Shown here: positions 7,846 through 16,267 of the stretch, piece by piece
Layout of the letters: every line of letters starts with the position of its first letter
Position numbering within the stretch: the stretch's first letter is position 1
Source of the DNA: Isotricha intestinalis
Lineage: Eukaryota; Ciliophora; Litostomatea; Vestibuliferida; Isotrichidae
Assembly: GCA_023807065.1 (NCBI GenBank)
Contig: JAJJLU010004144.1
Span: forward strand, 1-17,770
DNA: 17,770 bases
Direction of reading: 5' to 3'
The notes under the pieces: model-generated
What the model was told of the DNA's origin: nothing
Seen by the model: the letters and a program-made list of their open reading frames with translations, nothing else
Databases searched by the model: none
Translations under genes and position numbers: made by a program

Positions 7846-8657
7846 TTTATATATAAAAAAATACTAAAAATAAATAATTAATTTAAAATATAACTTTTAA
7901 AACATAATTTTAAAAAAAAAATGGCTTCTAAAATTTTCATTTATATTTAATGAATTCCCATTAAAATTTGAAAGAACAAATCTGCAATTACATACCTTAT
8001 GACTTTGATGTAATATCAATTAAAAAAAATTTAATAAATTATATTATAATTATCAGTTTAAAATTAAATTAAAAAAATACTTTTAAATCATTGAAAAAAG
8101 AAAATTAAAACAAAAAAATTGATATAAAAAGTAGAAATCCCTTTAAATTCATATATTTAAATAATTAAAATAATCATTTTAATTAAAGGAAAATGATATG
8201 TTATATTGTTTTTTATTGATTTATTTTTTATTATTTTTTAATTATTTTCAGTTTGGATTTTAATTTTTAAATTAATTCTTAATTAAATTATAAATATTAT
8301 ATTAATTTTTAATAGTAAAATTTATATTTTAAATATATTCACTGTACTGTTTTATAAGTTTTTTTGAAATTAAATTATGTAAATCAATAGTGTTTTTAAT
8401 ATTATTTAGTTTAGTTATTTGAATTTTGAACAAAAATAAAAATATTGAGTATCATATTGAATATTAAAAATTGAATTAAATTATTTTTCCAATTTAATAA
8501 AAAAGAATAATTGAAAAATAAAGATATTTTGACTTTATCTATTCTTTTTTTTTGGCATTTTTTAGTAAATTATATTTTAATAATTTTATTTTTCATAATT
8601 TTTTCAAAAATAGTTAGTGAACGCTTTTAATCATATAATAAATAAATTAATCTTTGT
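7846..8657. other. Divergent intergenic region with short coding-like remnants
   Basis: This 812-bp spacer separates the start codons of TFIIF-beta (leftward) and the LRR gene (rightward), so it must contain both promoters. On the plus strand near 7922-8065 there are short coding-like stretches in two frames (FNEFPLKFERTNLQLHT, then PYDFDVISIKKNLINY) broken by stops and a frame change. These could be remnants of a dead gene, or chance. The rest is nearly pure A/T. A motif pair at 8605-8626 is listed separately. No RNA gene was seen. Confidence 0.5.
8605..8626 (+). promoter_or_regulatory. Shared upstream motif pair CAAAAATAGTTA + AACGCTT
   Basis: CAAAAATAGTTA at 8605-8616 is followed three bases later by AACGCTT at 8620-8626, 31 bases before the LRR start codon. 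The same two words occur in the same order and strand upstream of the gene at 14195. The two CG-containing words stand out in this A/T background. A core promoter or transcript-start role is inferred from position only. Confidence 0.35.
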
Positions 8658-10709
8658 ATGCAAAAAAATTCTGATTCTTTATTTGAAATTTTACATTTAA
8701 ATATTTTCTCTACATCAATAATTCAAGAAAAAAATACAAATTTATTTATACAAATGTTTATCAAAACATTAATATCTTTGGAAAAGTTCAAAAAAAAGTT
8801 AAAAAACTTAAAAATTGAAAATAAGTTAAATAATTTCCTATTAAAGGTATTTACTGAAGAAGAAAATATAAAAAACTACAATGAAGAAATAAATAAATAT
8901 AATGAGAAGAATATTGAATATCAAATAAACGATAATTTTTCTCTTTTAAATTATAAAAATATACTAAAATTTTTAGAGGAAGTAATTTTAGAAAAAAAAT
9001 ATTTAGTTGATGTACTTGAATATTGTATAATAAATGCTTTAATTTGTATTTTTTGCCCTGGAAAAGAAATTACTTTTAATTTATATGTATATGATAATTT
9101 CAATAAAATGAAAAGAATAAGCAATTATGAATATCTTTTAAAAAATTCTTTTGAAATAGATATTCTCAATGCACCTTTTAAACAATATATAAATGAAAAT
9201 AAAGAACTAATGTATGATGAATCTAAAAAAATTTTTGAAGATAAAAATAAAAAAGTAATAGAAGTAAACCCAAAATTAAAAGAATTATTTACATCATTAG
9301 GAGAAAATAACACAGATATAATAAAAAATTTCTTTGATTTATTTAATAAAAACATTGAAAATATTATTAAGATTATCCAAGAAGATATTATTATAAATAA
9401 TATAATTCCTTTAATTTATTTAGGAACAATAAGTAAATTTCAAAAATTAAAAGAAATTTATTTAACTTTTCAAATGAATAATGATTTAATTAATTATTTT
9501 TATAATGAAATACAAAAATTATATTATAATCCAAAATCATCTTTTAATTATTTATTTTATATATTATTTACTGTAAATAAAATAAAGAATTCTTCACAAA
9601 TCAATTTAGAGAAAATTCCTTTTAAATTTGATCTTTCTCAAGCATTTATAGAGGAAGAAAATAGTATTATTATTTCATCTTCCCTTAAATTTGATAATAG
9701 AATTAAAGAAATTATTTTAAACCAAAATAAATTTGGAATTGGATTTTATGAATTGGGAAAAAATTTATATTTCAATAAAAATATTAATAAATTAAATTTT
9801 GGGCAAATGAATCTTAATCAAAGTCAATTGCGTTATTTTTATAATGGATTAATTGAACAAAATTTTTCAATTATTGAATTTAATCTTTTTCAAAACATTA
9901 AAATTGATTATTCTTGTGGAGAAATTATTGGAAAAATTTTATATAAATTTCCTAATTTAATAATTCTAAATTTAAATAAATGTAACTTATCTTTTGGTTT
10001 AAAATATATTTTAAAAAATATTTTAATTTTCACTTATCAAAAAAGAACAAAGTTAAAAAAATTATATTTGTCAAATGTTAATATGGATGAAATTTCAATT
10101 AAAATCTTATCTAATATTGTATCTCAAAAAAATTGTCAAATTGAAATTTTATCTGTCAATAATAATAATTTTGGAAATAAAATGGGAAAAAAATTTTTAA
10201 GAGAAATGACATATAATAATTCAATTCAAGAATTATATATGTATAATTGTAATTTAGATGATTCATTTTTAAATGAAATAAAAAATTTAATTCTTTTTGG
10301 AAATTTAAATATAATTTCTTTTTATAAAAATAAAATTTCAAATTTTGAAAGCATTTTAAAAACAATATCTCTATGTACAATAAATAAAAATAATAATTTT
10401 AATTGTGAAAAAAAACTGTATAGCCAATTAAATAATTTAGATTTTGGATATAATTCAATTAAAAAAGAAAATATATGTGATATTCATATTACAATTTTAG
10501 AAGAAATAATTGAAAATATTGATTTAGATAATTTAGATATTTCTCAAATAATAAATGGGCAGTGTGATGATTTACCTTCAGAAGACAAAATTGTTGATGA
10601 TAAAAAAAATAAAAATATTATAAATGAAAATAAATATATTCAAAGGGTGAAAAATTTAAATGAAACTATTAAAAAATTAATTATTAAGGGTGTAAATATA
10701 TATTTTTAA
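8658..10709 (+). CDS. Leucine-rich-repeat protein (ribonuclease-inhibitor-like LRRs)
   Basis: The product has 683 residues. Residues 1 to about 340 are a helical, Lys/Asn/Glu-rich region with no motif I recognise. From about 367 to 600 there are irregular leucine-rich repeats of the long, ribonuclease-inhibitor type: INKLNFGQMNL, LIILNLNKCNLS, LKKLYLSNVNMDE, IEILSVNNNNFGN, IQELYMYNCNLDD, LNIISFYKNKIS, LNNLDFGYNSIKK. Each pairs a beta strand (LxxLxLxxN/C) with a helix of about 15 residues. Such horseshoes bind other proteins. The tail after 600 is acidic then basic and ends in NLNETIKKLIIKGVNIYF. There is no signal peptide or membrane helix, so it is probably cytosolic. Function is unknown beyond protein binding. 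Confidence 0.82.
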   Translation: MQKNSDSLFEILHLNIFSTSIIQEKNTNLFIQMFIKTLISLEKFKKKLKNLKIENKLNNFLLKVFTEEENIKNYNEEINKYNEKNIEYQINDNFSLLNYKNILKFLEEVILEKKYLVDVLEYCIINALICIFCPGKEITFNLYVYDNFNKMKRISNYEYLLKNSFEIDILNAPFKQYINENKELMYDESKKIFEDKNKKVIEVNPKLKELFTSLGENNTDIIKNFFDLFNKNIENIIKIIQEDIIINNIIPLIYLGTISKFQKLKEIYLTFQMNNDLINYFYNEIQKLYYNPKSSFNYLFYILFTVNKIKNSSQINLEKIPFKFDLSQAFIEEENSIIISSSLKFDNRIKEIILNQNKFGIGFYELGKNLYFNKNINKLNFGQMNLNQSQLRYFYNGLIEQNFSIIEFNLFQNIKIDYSCGEIIGKILYKFPNLIILNLNKCNLSFGLKYILKNILIFTYQKRTKLKKLYLSNVNMDEISIKILSNIVSQKNCQIEILSVNNNNFGNKMGKKFLREMTYNNSIQELYMYNCNLDDSFLNEIKNLILFGNLNIISFYKNKISNFESILKTISLCTINKNNNFNCEKKLYSQLNNLDFGYNSIKKENICDIHITILEEIIENIDLDNLDISQIINGQCDDLPSEDKIVDDKKNKNIINENKYIQRVKNLNETIKKLIIKGVNIYF

Positions 10710-11534
10710 TCAATTAATTTTTTTAAAACTTTATAGGTTTATTTTGTTTAAAAAAATATTATTATATGAAAATAATTTCTTAATGTGATTGAACTATTAT
10801 TATAAAATATTATTGGCTTAATTCTTAATCTACTTTCAATTTTAATCAACATATAAATATCTGATGAAATTTAATATTTGTTATTTACTTATTTATTTAA
10901 ATATAATGTTTTTTTTAATTTTTTACTTTTGTATATCTTTTTTTTCATAAAAATAAAATTAATTTTTAGTATAATTTTATAATATTAATGGGATTTTAAT
11001 ATAATATCCCTAATTTTATTTGACTATATTCTAAATTGTTTTTTGTATCTTCTTTTAATTTTTATTTTTTATATTTCCAGAAACAATATCAAAATTATTT
11101 CATTTCTCATATTATTGTTCTAAATAGTTTAATATCTAATTCCTTTTTTAAATTTAAATGAATAATATAAAGAATTAATCCTAAATTATGAAAATTATCC
11201 TTAATTATTATTAAATAATATAATAAATCTCTTTAAAGAATATTTCATTACCTTTTTTGACCTGAAAATTAAATTATTTCATTGCATTAATTAATCAATA
11301 ATTATTTCAAATTCTATGATTTATAATTTCAATATATATTTCAAAAAATTATTAAACTTTTTCCATATATTATCTATTACTATATAAAAGAATTTAAATA
11401 AAATAATTTTAATTTTGTCTTACTTAAAGATTATTATTTTTATTAACAATTACCAAATTAAGAATAAAACAAAATTGAAAATAAATAAAAAATTAATATA
11501 TATACATTCAAAATAAAAAAAATTAGAAAAAAAA
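10710..11534. other. Long gene-free spacer, possible gene remnant on the minus strand
   Basis: This 825-bp region lies between two plus-strand genes, the LRR and WD40 genes. Its right end must hold the WD40 promoter. On the minus strand, between about 11240 and 10980, there is a 40-odd-codon open stretch (including YLIIIKDNFHNLGLILYIIH and LNLKKELDIKLFRTII) followed by stops and further coding-like pieces (LKEDTKNNLEYSQIKLGI). It could be a decayed gene, but at this base composition chance is not excluded. No RNA gene or mobile-element signature was seen. Confidence 0.45.
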
Positions 11535-12656
11535 ATGGAAAAAAAGCTTTTAGAAGAAAAAAGAGTAAAAACAGAATCAGAATCAAAAATAGTATCCAAA
11601 ATTCCTCATCGAACTGGAAAGAAGAGAACAACATATAATCAAATTACCATAAAAACAGAAAAAGATGAAAGAAGTATAGATTCATTAAAATTAGAATTAT
11701 TAAATACAAGAAAGACATTTTCAAAAGAGGTTGAAATAAAAAGGAGAAAATCTGTTCAAGGGAAAAATTTATTTTTGAAGAAGAAATATAAATGTATAAA
11801 AAGATATTCAAACGCTCATCAAGATTTCATAGAAAAATTAATAATATTAAAAAACGGAAAAATAGCATCATTATCATATGACTTTACAATAAAAATATGG
11901 GATATAGAAGGAATATCAAAAAAGCCAATTTTTATTTTAAAAGGTCATTCAAACAGAGTGACAGATATAATTCAATATACGAATACTTTAATAGCTTCAG
12001 TATCTCAAGATAAAACAATAAGAAAATGGAATATGAATACAGGGAAAGAAATTTATTGTTATGAAATGAAACATCCTTTTTTTTGTATTTGCCCAGCTAC
12101 TGATATTACTGTTTGTTGTGGAGGAAGTGATAAAACTCTTCGATTCTATGATTTAAGTGTTGATAAACAAATTGAAGAATTATTTATTTTAGAAGGACAT
12201 TCTGATGTTGTCACTTGTCTTATTCAAGTTAATTCTTTCACTATTGCAAGTGGTTCAAGTGATAATTCAATTCGATTTTGGGATTTTGAAAAAAGAAAAC
12301 ATTTATTCACTCTTGAAGGTCATTCTTCAGGTATTAGTTGTTTAAAACTTTTAAAAGATAAGAGATTTGCAAGTGGAAGTTATGATAATAGTATTATCAT
12401 TTGGAATCTTGAAAAAAAAGATATAGAAATTAGATTAAAACATAGTACTGGACATATTCTTTCTATCACTCAATTAAATGATGGAAGAATTGTCAGTGGA
12501 AACACTGATTGGAGTATTTCTATTTGGAATTTAAAAAATGAAAATGTTGAACACACTTTTGAAGCTCATGATGAAGCCGTTTCTTGTGTTGCTGCCACTC
12601 CTAATGGAAAAATTATCAGTTGTAGTAGAGATAGAAATATTAAAGTTTGGGATTAG
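11535..12656 (+). CDS. WD40-repeat protein, seven-bladed beta-propeller
   Basis: The 373-residue protein has a basic, Lys/Arg/Ser/Thr-rich N-terminus (1-92) and then seven WD40 repeats. The blades end at IWDIEG (123), KWNMNTG (166), FYDLSV (206), FWDFEK (250), IWNLEK (291), IWNLKN (332) and VWD at the very C-terminus (373). Most blades have the GH (KGHS, EGHS, EGHS) and S-x-D signatures (SQDKTIRKW, GSSDNSIRFW, GSYDNSIIIW). Blade 3 lacks the GH. The propeller closes exactly at the TAG stop, which argues that TAG is a real stop. It should be a soluble scaffold for protein complexes; no catalytic domain or F-box is visible. The exact orthologue is not recognisable. The first half uses A-ending codons and the second half T-ending codons (see findings). 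Confidence 0.9.
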   Translation: MEKKLLEEKRVKTESESKIVSKIPHRTGKKRTTYNQITIKTEKDERSIDSLKLELLNTRKTFSKEVEIKRRKSVQGKNLFLKKKYKCIKRYSNAHQDFIEKLIILKNGKIASLSYDFTIKIWDIEGISKKPIFILKGHSNRVTDIIQYTNTLIASVSQDKTIRKWNMNTGKEIYCYEMKHPFFCICPATDITVCCGGSDKTLRFYDLSVDKQIEELFILEGHSDVVTCLIQVNSFTIASGSSDNSIRFWDFEKRKHLFTLEGHSSGISCLKLLKDKRFASGSYDNSIIIWNLEKKDIEIRLKHSTGHILSITQLNDGRIVSGNTDWSISIWNLKNENVEHTFEAHDEAVSCVAATPNGKIISCSRDRNIKVWD

Positions 12657-12679
12657 CTTTTTTTTCCTTTTTTTTTTTT

Positions 12680-12714
12680 ATATTTTTATATAGTTTTTAT
12701 ATATTTTTATATAG
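12680..12714. repeat. Short tandem direct repeat in the WD40-transporter gap
   Basis: ATATTTTTATATAG occurs at 12680-12693 and again at 12701-12714, a 14-bp repeat at a 21-bp period. It lies within the 82-bp gap between the WD40 stop and the transporter start. It could belong to the promoter of the transporter gene, but simple A/T slippage explains it as well. Confidence 0.5.
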
Positions 12715-12738
12715 AATTTTATATTTAAATTTATATAA

Positions 12739-13821
12739 ATGACTTTAATTGAATTTGGATTAATTAGAAAATTTTTATTTTTTCCTTTTGTTCATCCATT
12801 TTTTTGTACAACTAAAAGATTTTTTATTTTGAAGGTGGAAAAAATAGCAAAAGAAAAAGGATATTTGATATATTATTCAATAATTAATATATTATCAATT
12901 CATTTAAGTTTGCTTTTTCTAATAATTCCAGAAATTATTTCAAGAAATCTTCAAAAGAGAAAAAATTTAGATTTAATAAGTGATGCTTATGAAAATTCAA
13001 ATTTAATTTTAAGAACATATTCAAATATAAATTTAAAAATATTTCTTTTAATTTTATTAACTACTCTATTTTATTATCCTGGAATTTTAATTTTAACTGA
13101 AGGTTATTACTTATGTATTGGACGTTTTTTCCTTTTATTTTGTTTAGGTTTTTGGAGTTTTTTTATTTTAAAAATTAAAATTCATCGCCATCAAATTTTT
13201 GGAATAATTTTTATTGCTTTTGGAACTGTTTTTCTTATTTTTATGAATGATTTTAATAATATAACTTTAATAAATTTAATTCTTTTAATTGTTGGTTGCT
13301 TTCTTTTTAGTATGTCTTTAGTAATTAAAAAATATTTACTTGAAAAATTTTATGTTTCTCCTTTTTTTATTTTATTAATTGAAGGAATCTTTGGTTTATT
13401 AATTGATATTATAATTACATTTAGCTTAATTCAATTCAATAAATTTCAAATTGAAGAATTTAAAAACTTTTTAAATATTCTTTCAGAAAATAAATTAAAT
13501 TATTTTTATATAATTATAAATTCAATATTAGAAGGAATAACTCAAACACTTATTATAATAACTAATTTTTATTTTACTCCTACAATGATTGGAATATCTG
13601 ATTATTTATCTGTTTTTTTTGAAGGGATTTTATATCATGTTTACGTTGATTATTATATAGGATATTTTATTATTATCATCGGATGTTTAATTTATAATGA
13701 ATTAATTATTCTAAAATTTTGTGATTTAGAAATTTACACTAAAAAATATATCATTAATAGAAGTACTATTGATACTAAACTTTTAGACCGTGATGATACT
13801 GATAGTGAATTTGATAATTAA
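12739..13821 (+). CDS. SLC35F6-like transporter of the drug/metabolite (EamA/DMT) superfamily
   Basis: A 360-residue integral membrane protein with about nine predicted helices (roughly 47-65, 99-119, 125-144, 152-169, 177-196, 206-230, 256-276, 282-300, 306-326). It ends in a hydrophilic acidic tail. Family landmarks are HRHQIFGIIFIAFGTVFL (149-166), matching the SLC35F6 QWLGI....G element; the FYVSPFFILLIEGIFGLLI block (204-222), matching HPLRAVGTEGLFG; and the last helix GYFIIIIGCLIYNELI (308-323), matching GFLILLIGTALYNG. DMT proteins move nucleotide sugars or other small metabolites across Golgi, lysosomal or other organelle membranes; the substrate here is not predictable. An in-frame TAA directly precedes the ATG, so the start is fixed. 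The first helix expected for this family is then missing. Confidence 0.8.
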   Translation: MTLIEFGLIRKFLFFPFVHPFFCTTKRFFILKVEKIAKEKGYLIYYSIINILSIHLSLLFLIIPEIISRNLQKRKNLDLISDAYENSNLILRTYSNINLKIFLLILLTTLFYYPGILILTEGYYLCIGRFFLLFCLGFWSFFILKIKIHRHQIFGIIFIAFGTVFLIFMNDFNNITLINLILLIVGCFLFSMSLVIKKYLLEKFYVSPFFILLIEGIFGLLIDIIITFSLIQFNKFQIEEFKNFLNILSENKLNYFYIIINSILEGITQTLIIITNFYFTPTMIGISDYLSVFFEGILYHVYVDYYIGYFIIIIGCLIYNELIILKFCDLEIYTKKYIINRSTIDTKLLDRDDTDSEFDN

Positions 13822-14194
13822 ATTTTTATGATGATATTTTAAATTTTTTTCTAAAAAAAATTCTATTCTAATTCATTTATGATTTTAGATATTTAAATTA
13901 AAGAAGAAGGTTAAGTAAAGAAAAATTTTTTTTCATTTTATTATACTTTTTTTAATTTACATTTAAAAATTGAATAATTATATATTTAAAGTTATTTAAA
14001 TTGAAATCCTAAATTTTTTTAGAGTTTGTTTTTTCAACAGATTAATTAAAATTCATGAACAAATACACCAAATTATACTTTATAAAATAATTCCAAAAAT
14101 AGTTAACTAATAATAGGGACAACGCTTAAAATAAATATTTGAAAAATAGTGATTTATTATTATTTTTATTGAATTTGAACTACCTATTAATTAA
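13822..14194. other. Gene-free A/T-rich spacer with upstream motif pair
   Basis: This 373-bp stretch between two plus-strand genes holds the 3' end of the transporter gene and the promoter of the gene at 14195. No ORF or RNA gene is visible. The motif pair at 14094-14127 is the only distinctive content. Confidence 0.6.
14094..14127 (+). promoter_or_regulatory. Shared upstream motif pair CAAAAATAGTTA + AACGCTT
   Basis: CAAAAATAGTTA at 14094-14105 is followed by AACGCTT at 14121-14127, 67 bases before the start codon at 14195. Both words recur in the same order before the LRR gene (8605-8626), with a spacing of 3 bases there and 15 here. The variable spacing weakens the case for a single composite element. 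Confidence 0.3.
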
Positions 14195-14971
14195 ATGTCA
14201 GATTCAATTAATTATCATATATTGAAAAAGAAAGAATATGAAGATGACATAATTCAATATTATTCTCAAGAATTAACAAATCCGAAAACGATTGAATTAT
14301 TAGGGAAAAAAAAAGAAAAAAAAAAATTAAGAAGAGATAATATAAGAAGTAAAATAATGAATCATTTTATTTCTTTCTTGTTAAATTTTTTAAATGATTA
14401 TGTGAAAAAAATATATAAAATACAAAAAGTGACTTTTACAAAAATTAAATATAATGAAAAAAAAAAGGTAGATTTTAAATCAATTGAAGAATTTATGAAT
14501 CTAACATTGGAACAATTTTGTCAAAAAAAATGTTCAACAAAATGTAGTATAATTGATACAAATAATAATTATGAAAGTTTTTTATTAATTGAAGATAAAT
14601 TAAAAGAAGTTAATTTAAATAATATGTTACTTTCAAATTTTTACTCAAAATTTTATTTAAATGAAGATAAAGAAATTTTAGAAAAAACTTTTGGAATTAA
14701 TTTCGCAAAAACTCAAAATTTTCCTTTCTTATTAAATAAAATAAATGAAAATTTTGAAAGAAAATTGGTTGAACAAACAGGACAAAAATTTCTTAATTTT
14801 AACAGAAGAAATAAAAAAGAAGAAGAAGTAAAAGAAGAACCTTTAAAAGAAACTAATAAGTTAATATTTGATGATTTAGATAATCTAAATATAGAATTAG
14901 AAGAAGAAGAAAAAAAATATAATTTGGAATTCAAAGAAGACGATAAGCCTTTTTCTGATTTATTTTCTTAA
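14195..14971 (+). CDS. Lys/Glu-rich protein of unknown function
   Basis: The 258-residue protein has no signal peptide or membrane helix. Residues about 38-85 hold a basic motif followed by an amphipathic helix (KKLRRDNIRSKIMNHFISFL, then NFLNDYVKKIYKIQKV). A Cys-containing stretch CQKKCSTKC follows at about 109-117, then helices up to about 195 (FGINFAKTQNFPFLLNKINE). The last 55 residues are an acidic coil (KKEEEVKEEPLKE, ELEEEEKKYNLEFKEDD). I recall similar R-x-D-N-I-R proteins occurring in multiple copies in some ciliates and other protists, but know no function for them. It converges on the next gene across 216 bp. Confidence 0.65.
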   Translation: MSDSINYHILKKKEYEDDIIQYYSQELTNPKTIELLGKKKEKKKLRRDNIRSKIMNHFISFLLNFLNDYVKKIYKIQKVTFTKIKYNEKKKVDFKSIEEFMNLTLEQFCQKKCSTKCSIIDTNNNYESFLLIEDKLKEVNLNNMLLSNFYSKFYLNEDKEILEKTFGINFAKTQNFPFLLNKINENFERKLVEQTGQKFLNFNRRNKKEEEVKEEPLKETNKLIFDDLDNLNIELEEEEKKYNLEFKEDDKPFSDLFS

Positions 14972-15187
14972 AATTTAGAGATTAAAATTATTATTATTTT
15001 TTTATCCCTTTTTTTGAAAAAAATAATTGAATAATAACTCAATTTTTAATAATAGAATTATTTAATATATTTTATTTTAAAACTTGAAGAAATTATTATT
15101 AAACTTTAAAAACAAGAAATTATGTTTTAATTGAAAATATAATTTATTTATTTCTGATTTATATAAAAATTTTTTAAATTCTGAATT

Positions 15188-16267
15188 TCATTCTTTTTTT
15201 TGAATAGAATATTTTTTAGAAGCAAAAGGAATAATTTTTTTAATATCTTCTGAAGGAGAAGTATAAACATATTTAACATTAACTGCTTTTTCATGTTTTT
15301 TCTTTTCACCTTCTTTAATATTATTATTGTTGTTTTTATTATCTTCTAAATTAATTTTAACTTTTTCACTATGAATCATCCAAAATTTAATTATTTTTTC
15401 TAAATTAAAAGTATCAAAAGTTTTTAAGTTAAAATTAATTATTCTTTCTCTTATTCTATTATCTTCATTTTCAGATAAATCAATTATTCCCATTTTAAAA
15501 TCTTCATCATTTATTTTTTTAATATGTCTTTGTGACATTTCATTTTTATATCTTTTTATTTTTTCTATAAATTCTTTTGTTTTTTTTTGATTATCAACAT
15601 ATTTTTTTTCATCTTTTTTCATTGTTCTTAAAATATTTTTTCTATTTTCTACATTTTGTTCAATTGATTTATTTGTTGAATTTAATTCTTCATTTTTTTC
15701 TTTTTCTGGTTCTATTATATAATTATCATAATTTAATATTTGAGAAATATTATTATTTACTTCTTCATCTTCTAATTTTTTTATTTCTATTTCATTTATT
15801 ATTGTTTGACAATTTTTCACTAATGCATTTCTATTTATTTTATTTGGAGGAAATATTTGCATTATTTTTTTTTCTAATACATGTTTCCATGTATTAAATA
15901 AATTATCTTCTTCTTTTTCTTCTTCTGTTTTTTCTTTAAATTCATTTGTTTCTAATAAAAAATTATTTTCATTTTTTTTCTTCTTTTTTATTATTTTTTT
16001 CTTTCTTTTTTTCTTATTTTTTTCTTTTTTTTTCTCTTTTTTTATTTTATTTTGATTAATATGTCTATCTCTTCTTCTTCTATTTAATTCTTCAAAAAGA
16101 ATCATTTTTTCTGTTTCTGCTTTAATTGCTAATTCTTCATTTTTTGATTGAGCTTTTTTTTTTGCTTCTTGTAAAGCCATTATTGTTTTTTCATCATTTT
16201 CATCTTTTTTATATACTGAAAATATATCATTTATTCTTTCTCTTTCTTCTTCTCCTAATTTTGACAT
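15188..16267 (-). CDS. Highly charged coiled-coil/poly-lysine protein, unrecognised
   Basis: A 359-residue, very hydrophilic protein. Residues 1-65 are helical and Glu/Lys/Arg-rich (KLGEEERERINDIF, FEELNRRRRDRH). Residues about 74-98 are an almost pure Lys run, which could act as a nuclear or nucleolar signal. Helical, acidic/basic stretches follow (about 105-275). A slightly more ordered region comes next (DFKMGIIDLSENEDNRIRER, then FNLEKIIKFWMIHSEKVKIN), and the end is basic (YVYTSPSEDIKKIIPFASKK). There are no Cys motifs or membrane segments. It is the only gene in the window ending in TGA. Likely roles (RNA/DNA binding or cytoskeletal) are guesses from composition. The Lys run gives a long pyrimidine-rich tract on the plus strand near 15967-16045. 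Confidence 0.7.
   Translation of the reverse strand: MSKLGEEERERINDIFSVYKKDENDEKTIMALQEAKKKAQSKNEELAIKAETEKMILFEELNRRRRDRHINQNKIKKEKKKEKNKKKRKKKIIKKKKKNENNFLLETNEFKEKTEEEKEEDNLFNTWKHVLEKKIMQIFPPNKINRNALVKNCQTIINEIEIKKLEDEEVNNNISQILNYDNYIIEPEKEKNEELNSTNKSIEQNVENRKNILRTMKKDEKKYVDNQKKTKEFIEKIKRYKNEMSQRHIKKINDEDFKMGIIDLSENEDNRIRERIINFNLKTFDTFNLEKIIKFWMIHSEKVKINLEDNKNNNNNIKEGEKKKHEKAVNVKYVYTSPSEDIKKIIPFASKKYSIQKKE

Noticed and set aside
15577..15897. Plus-strand 106-codon Phe/Leu/His-rich ORF
   Set aside because: It lies entirely opposite the Lys/Glu-rich gene at 15188-16267 and its composition is that of an antisense frame.
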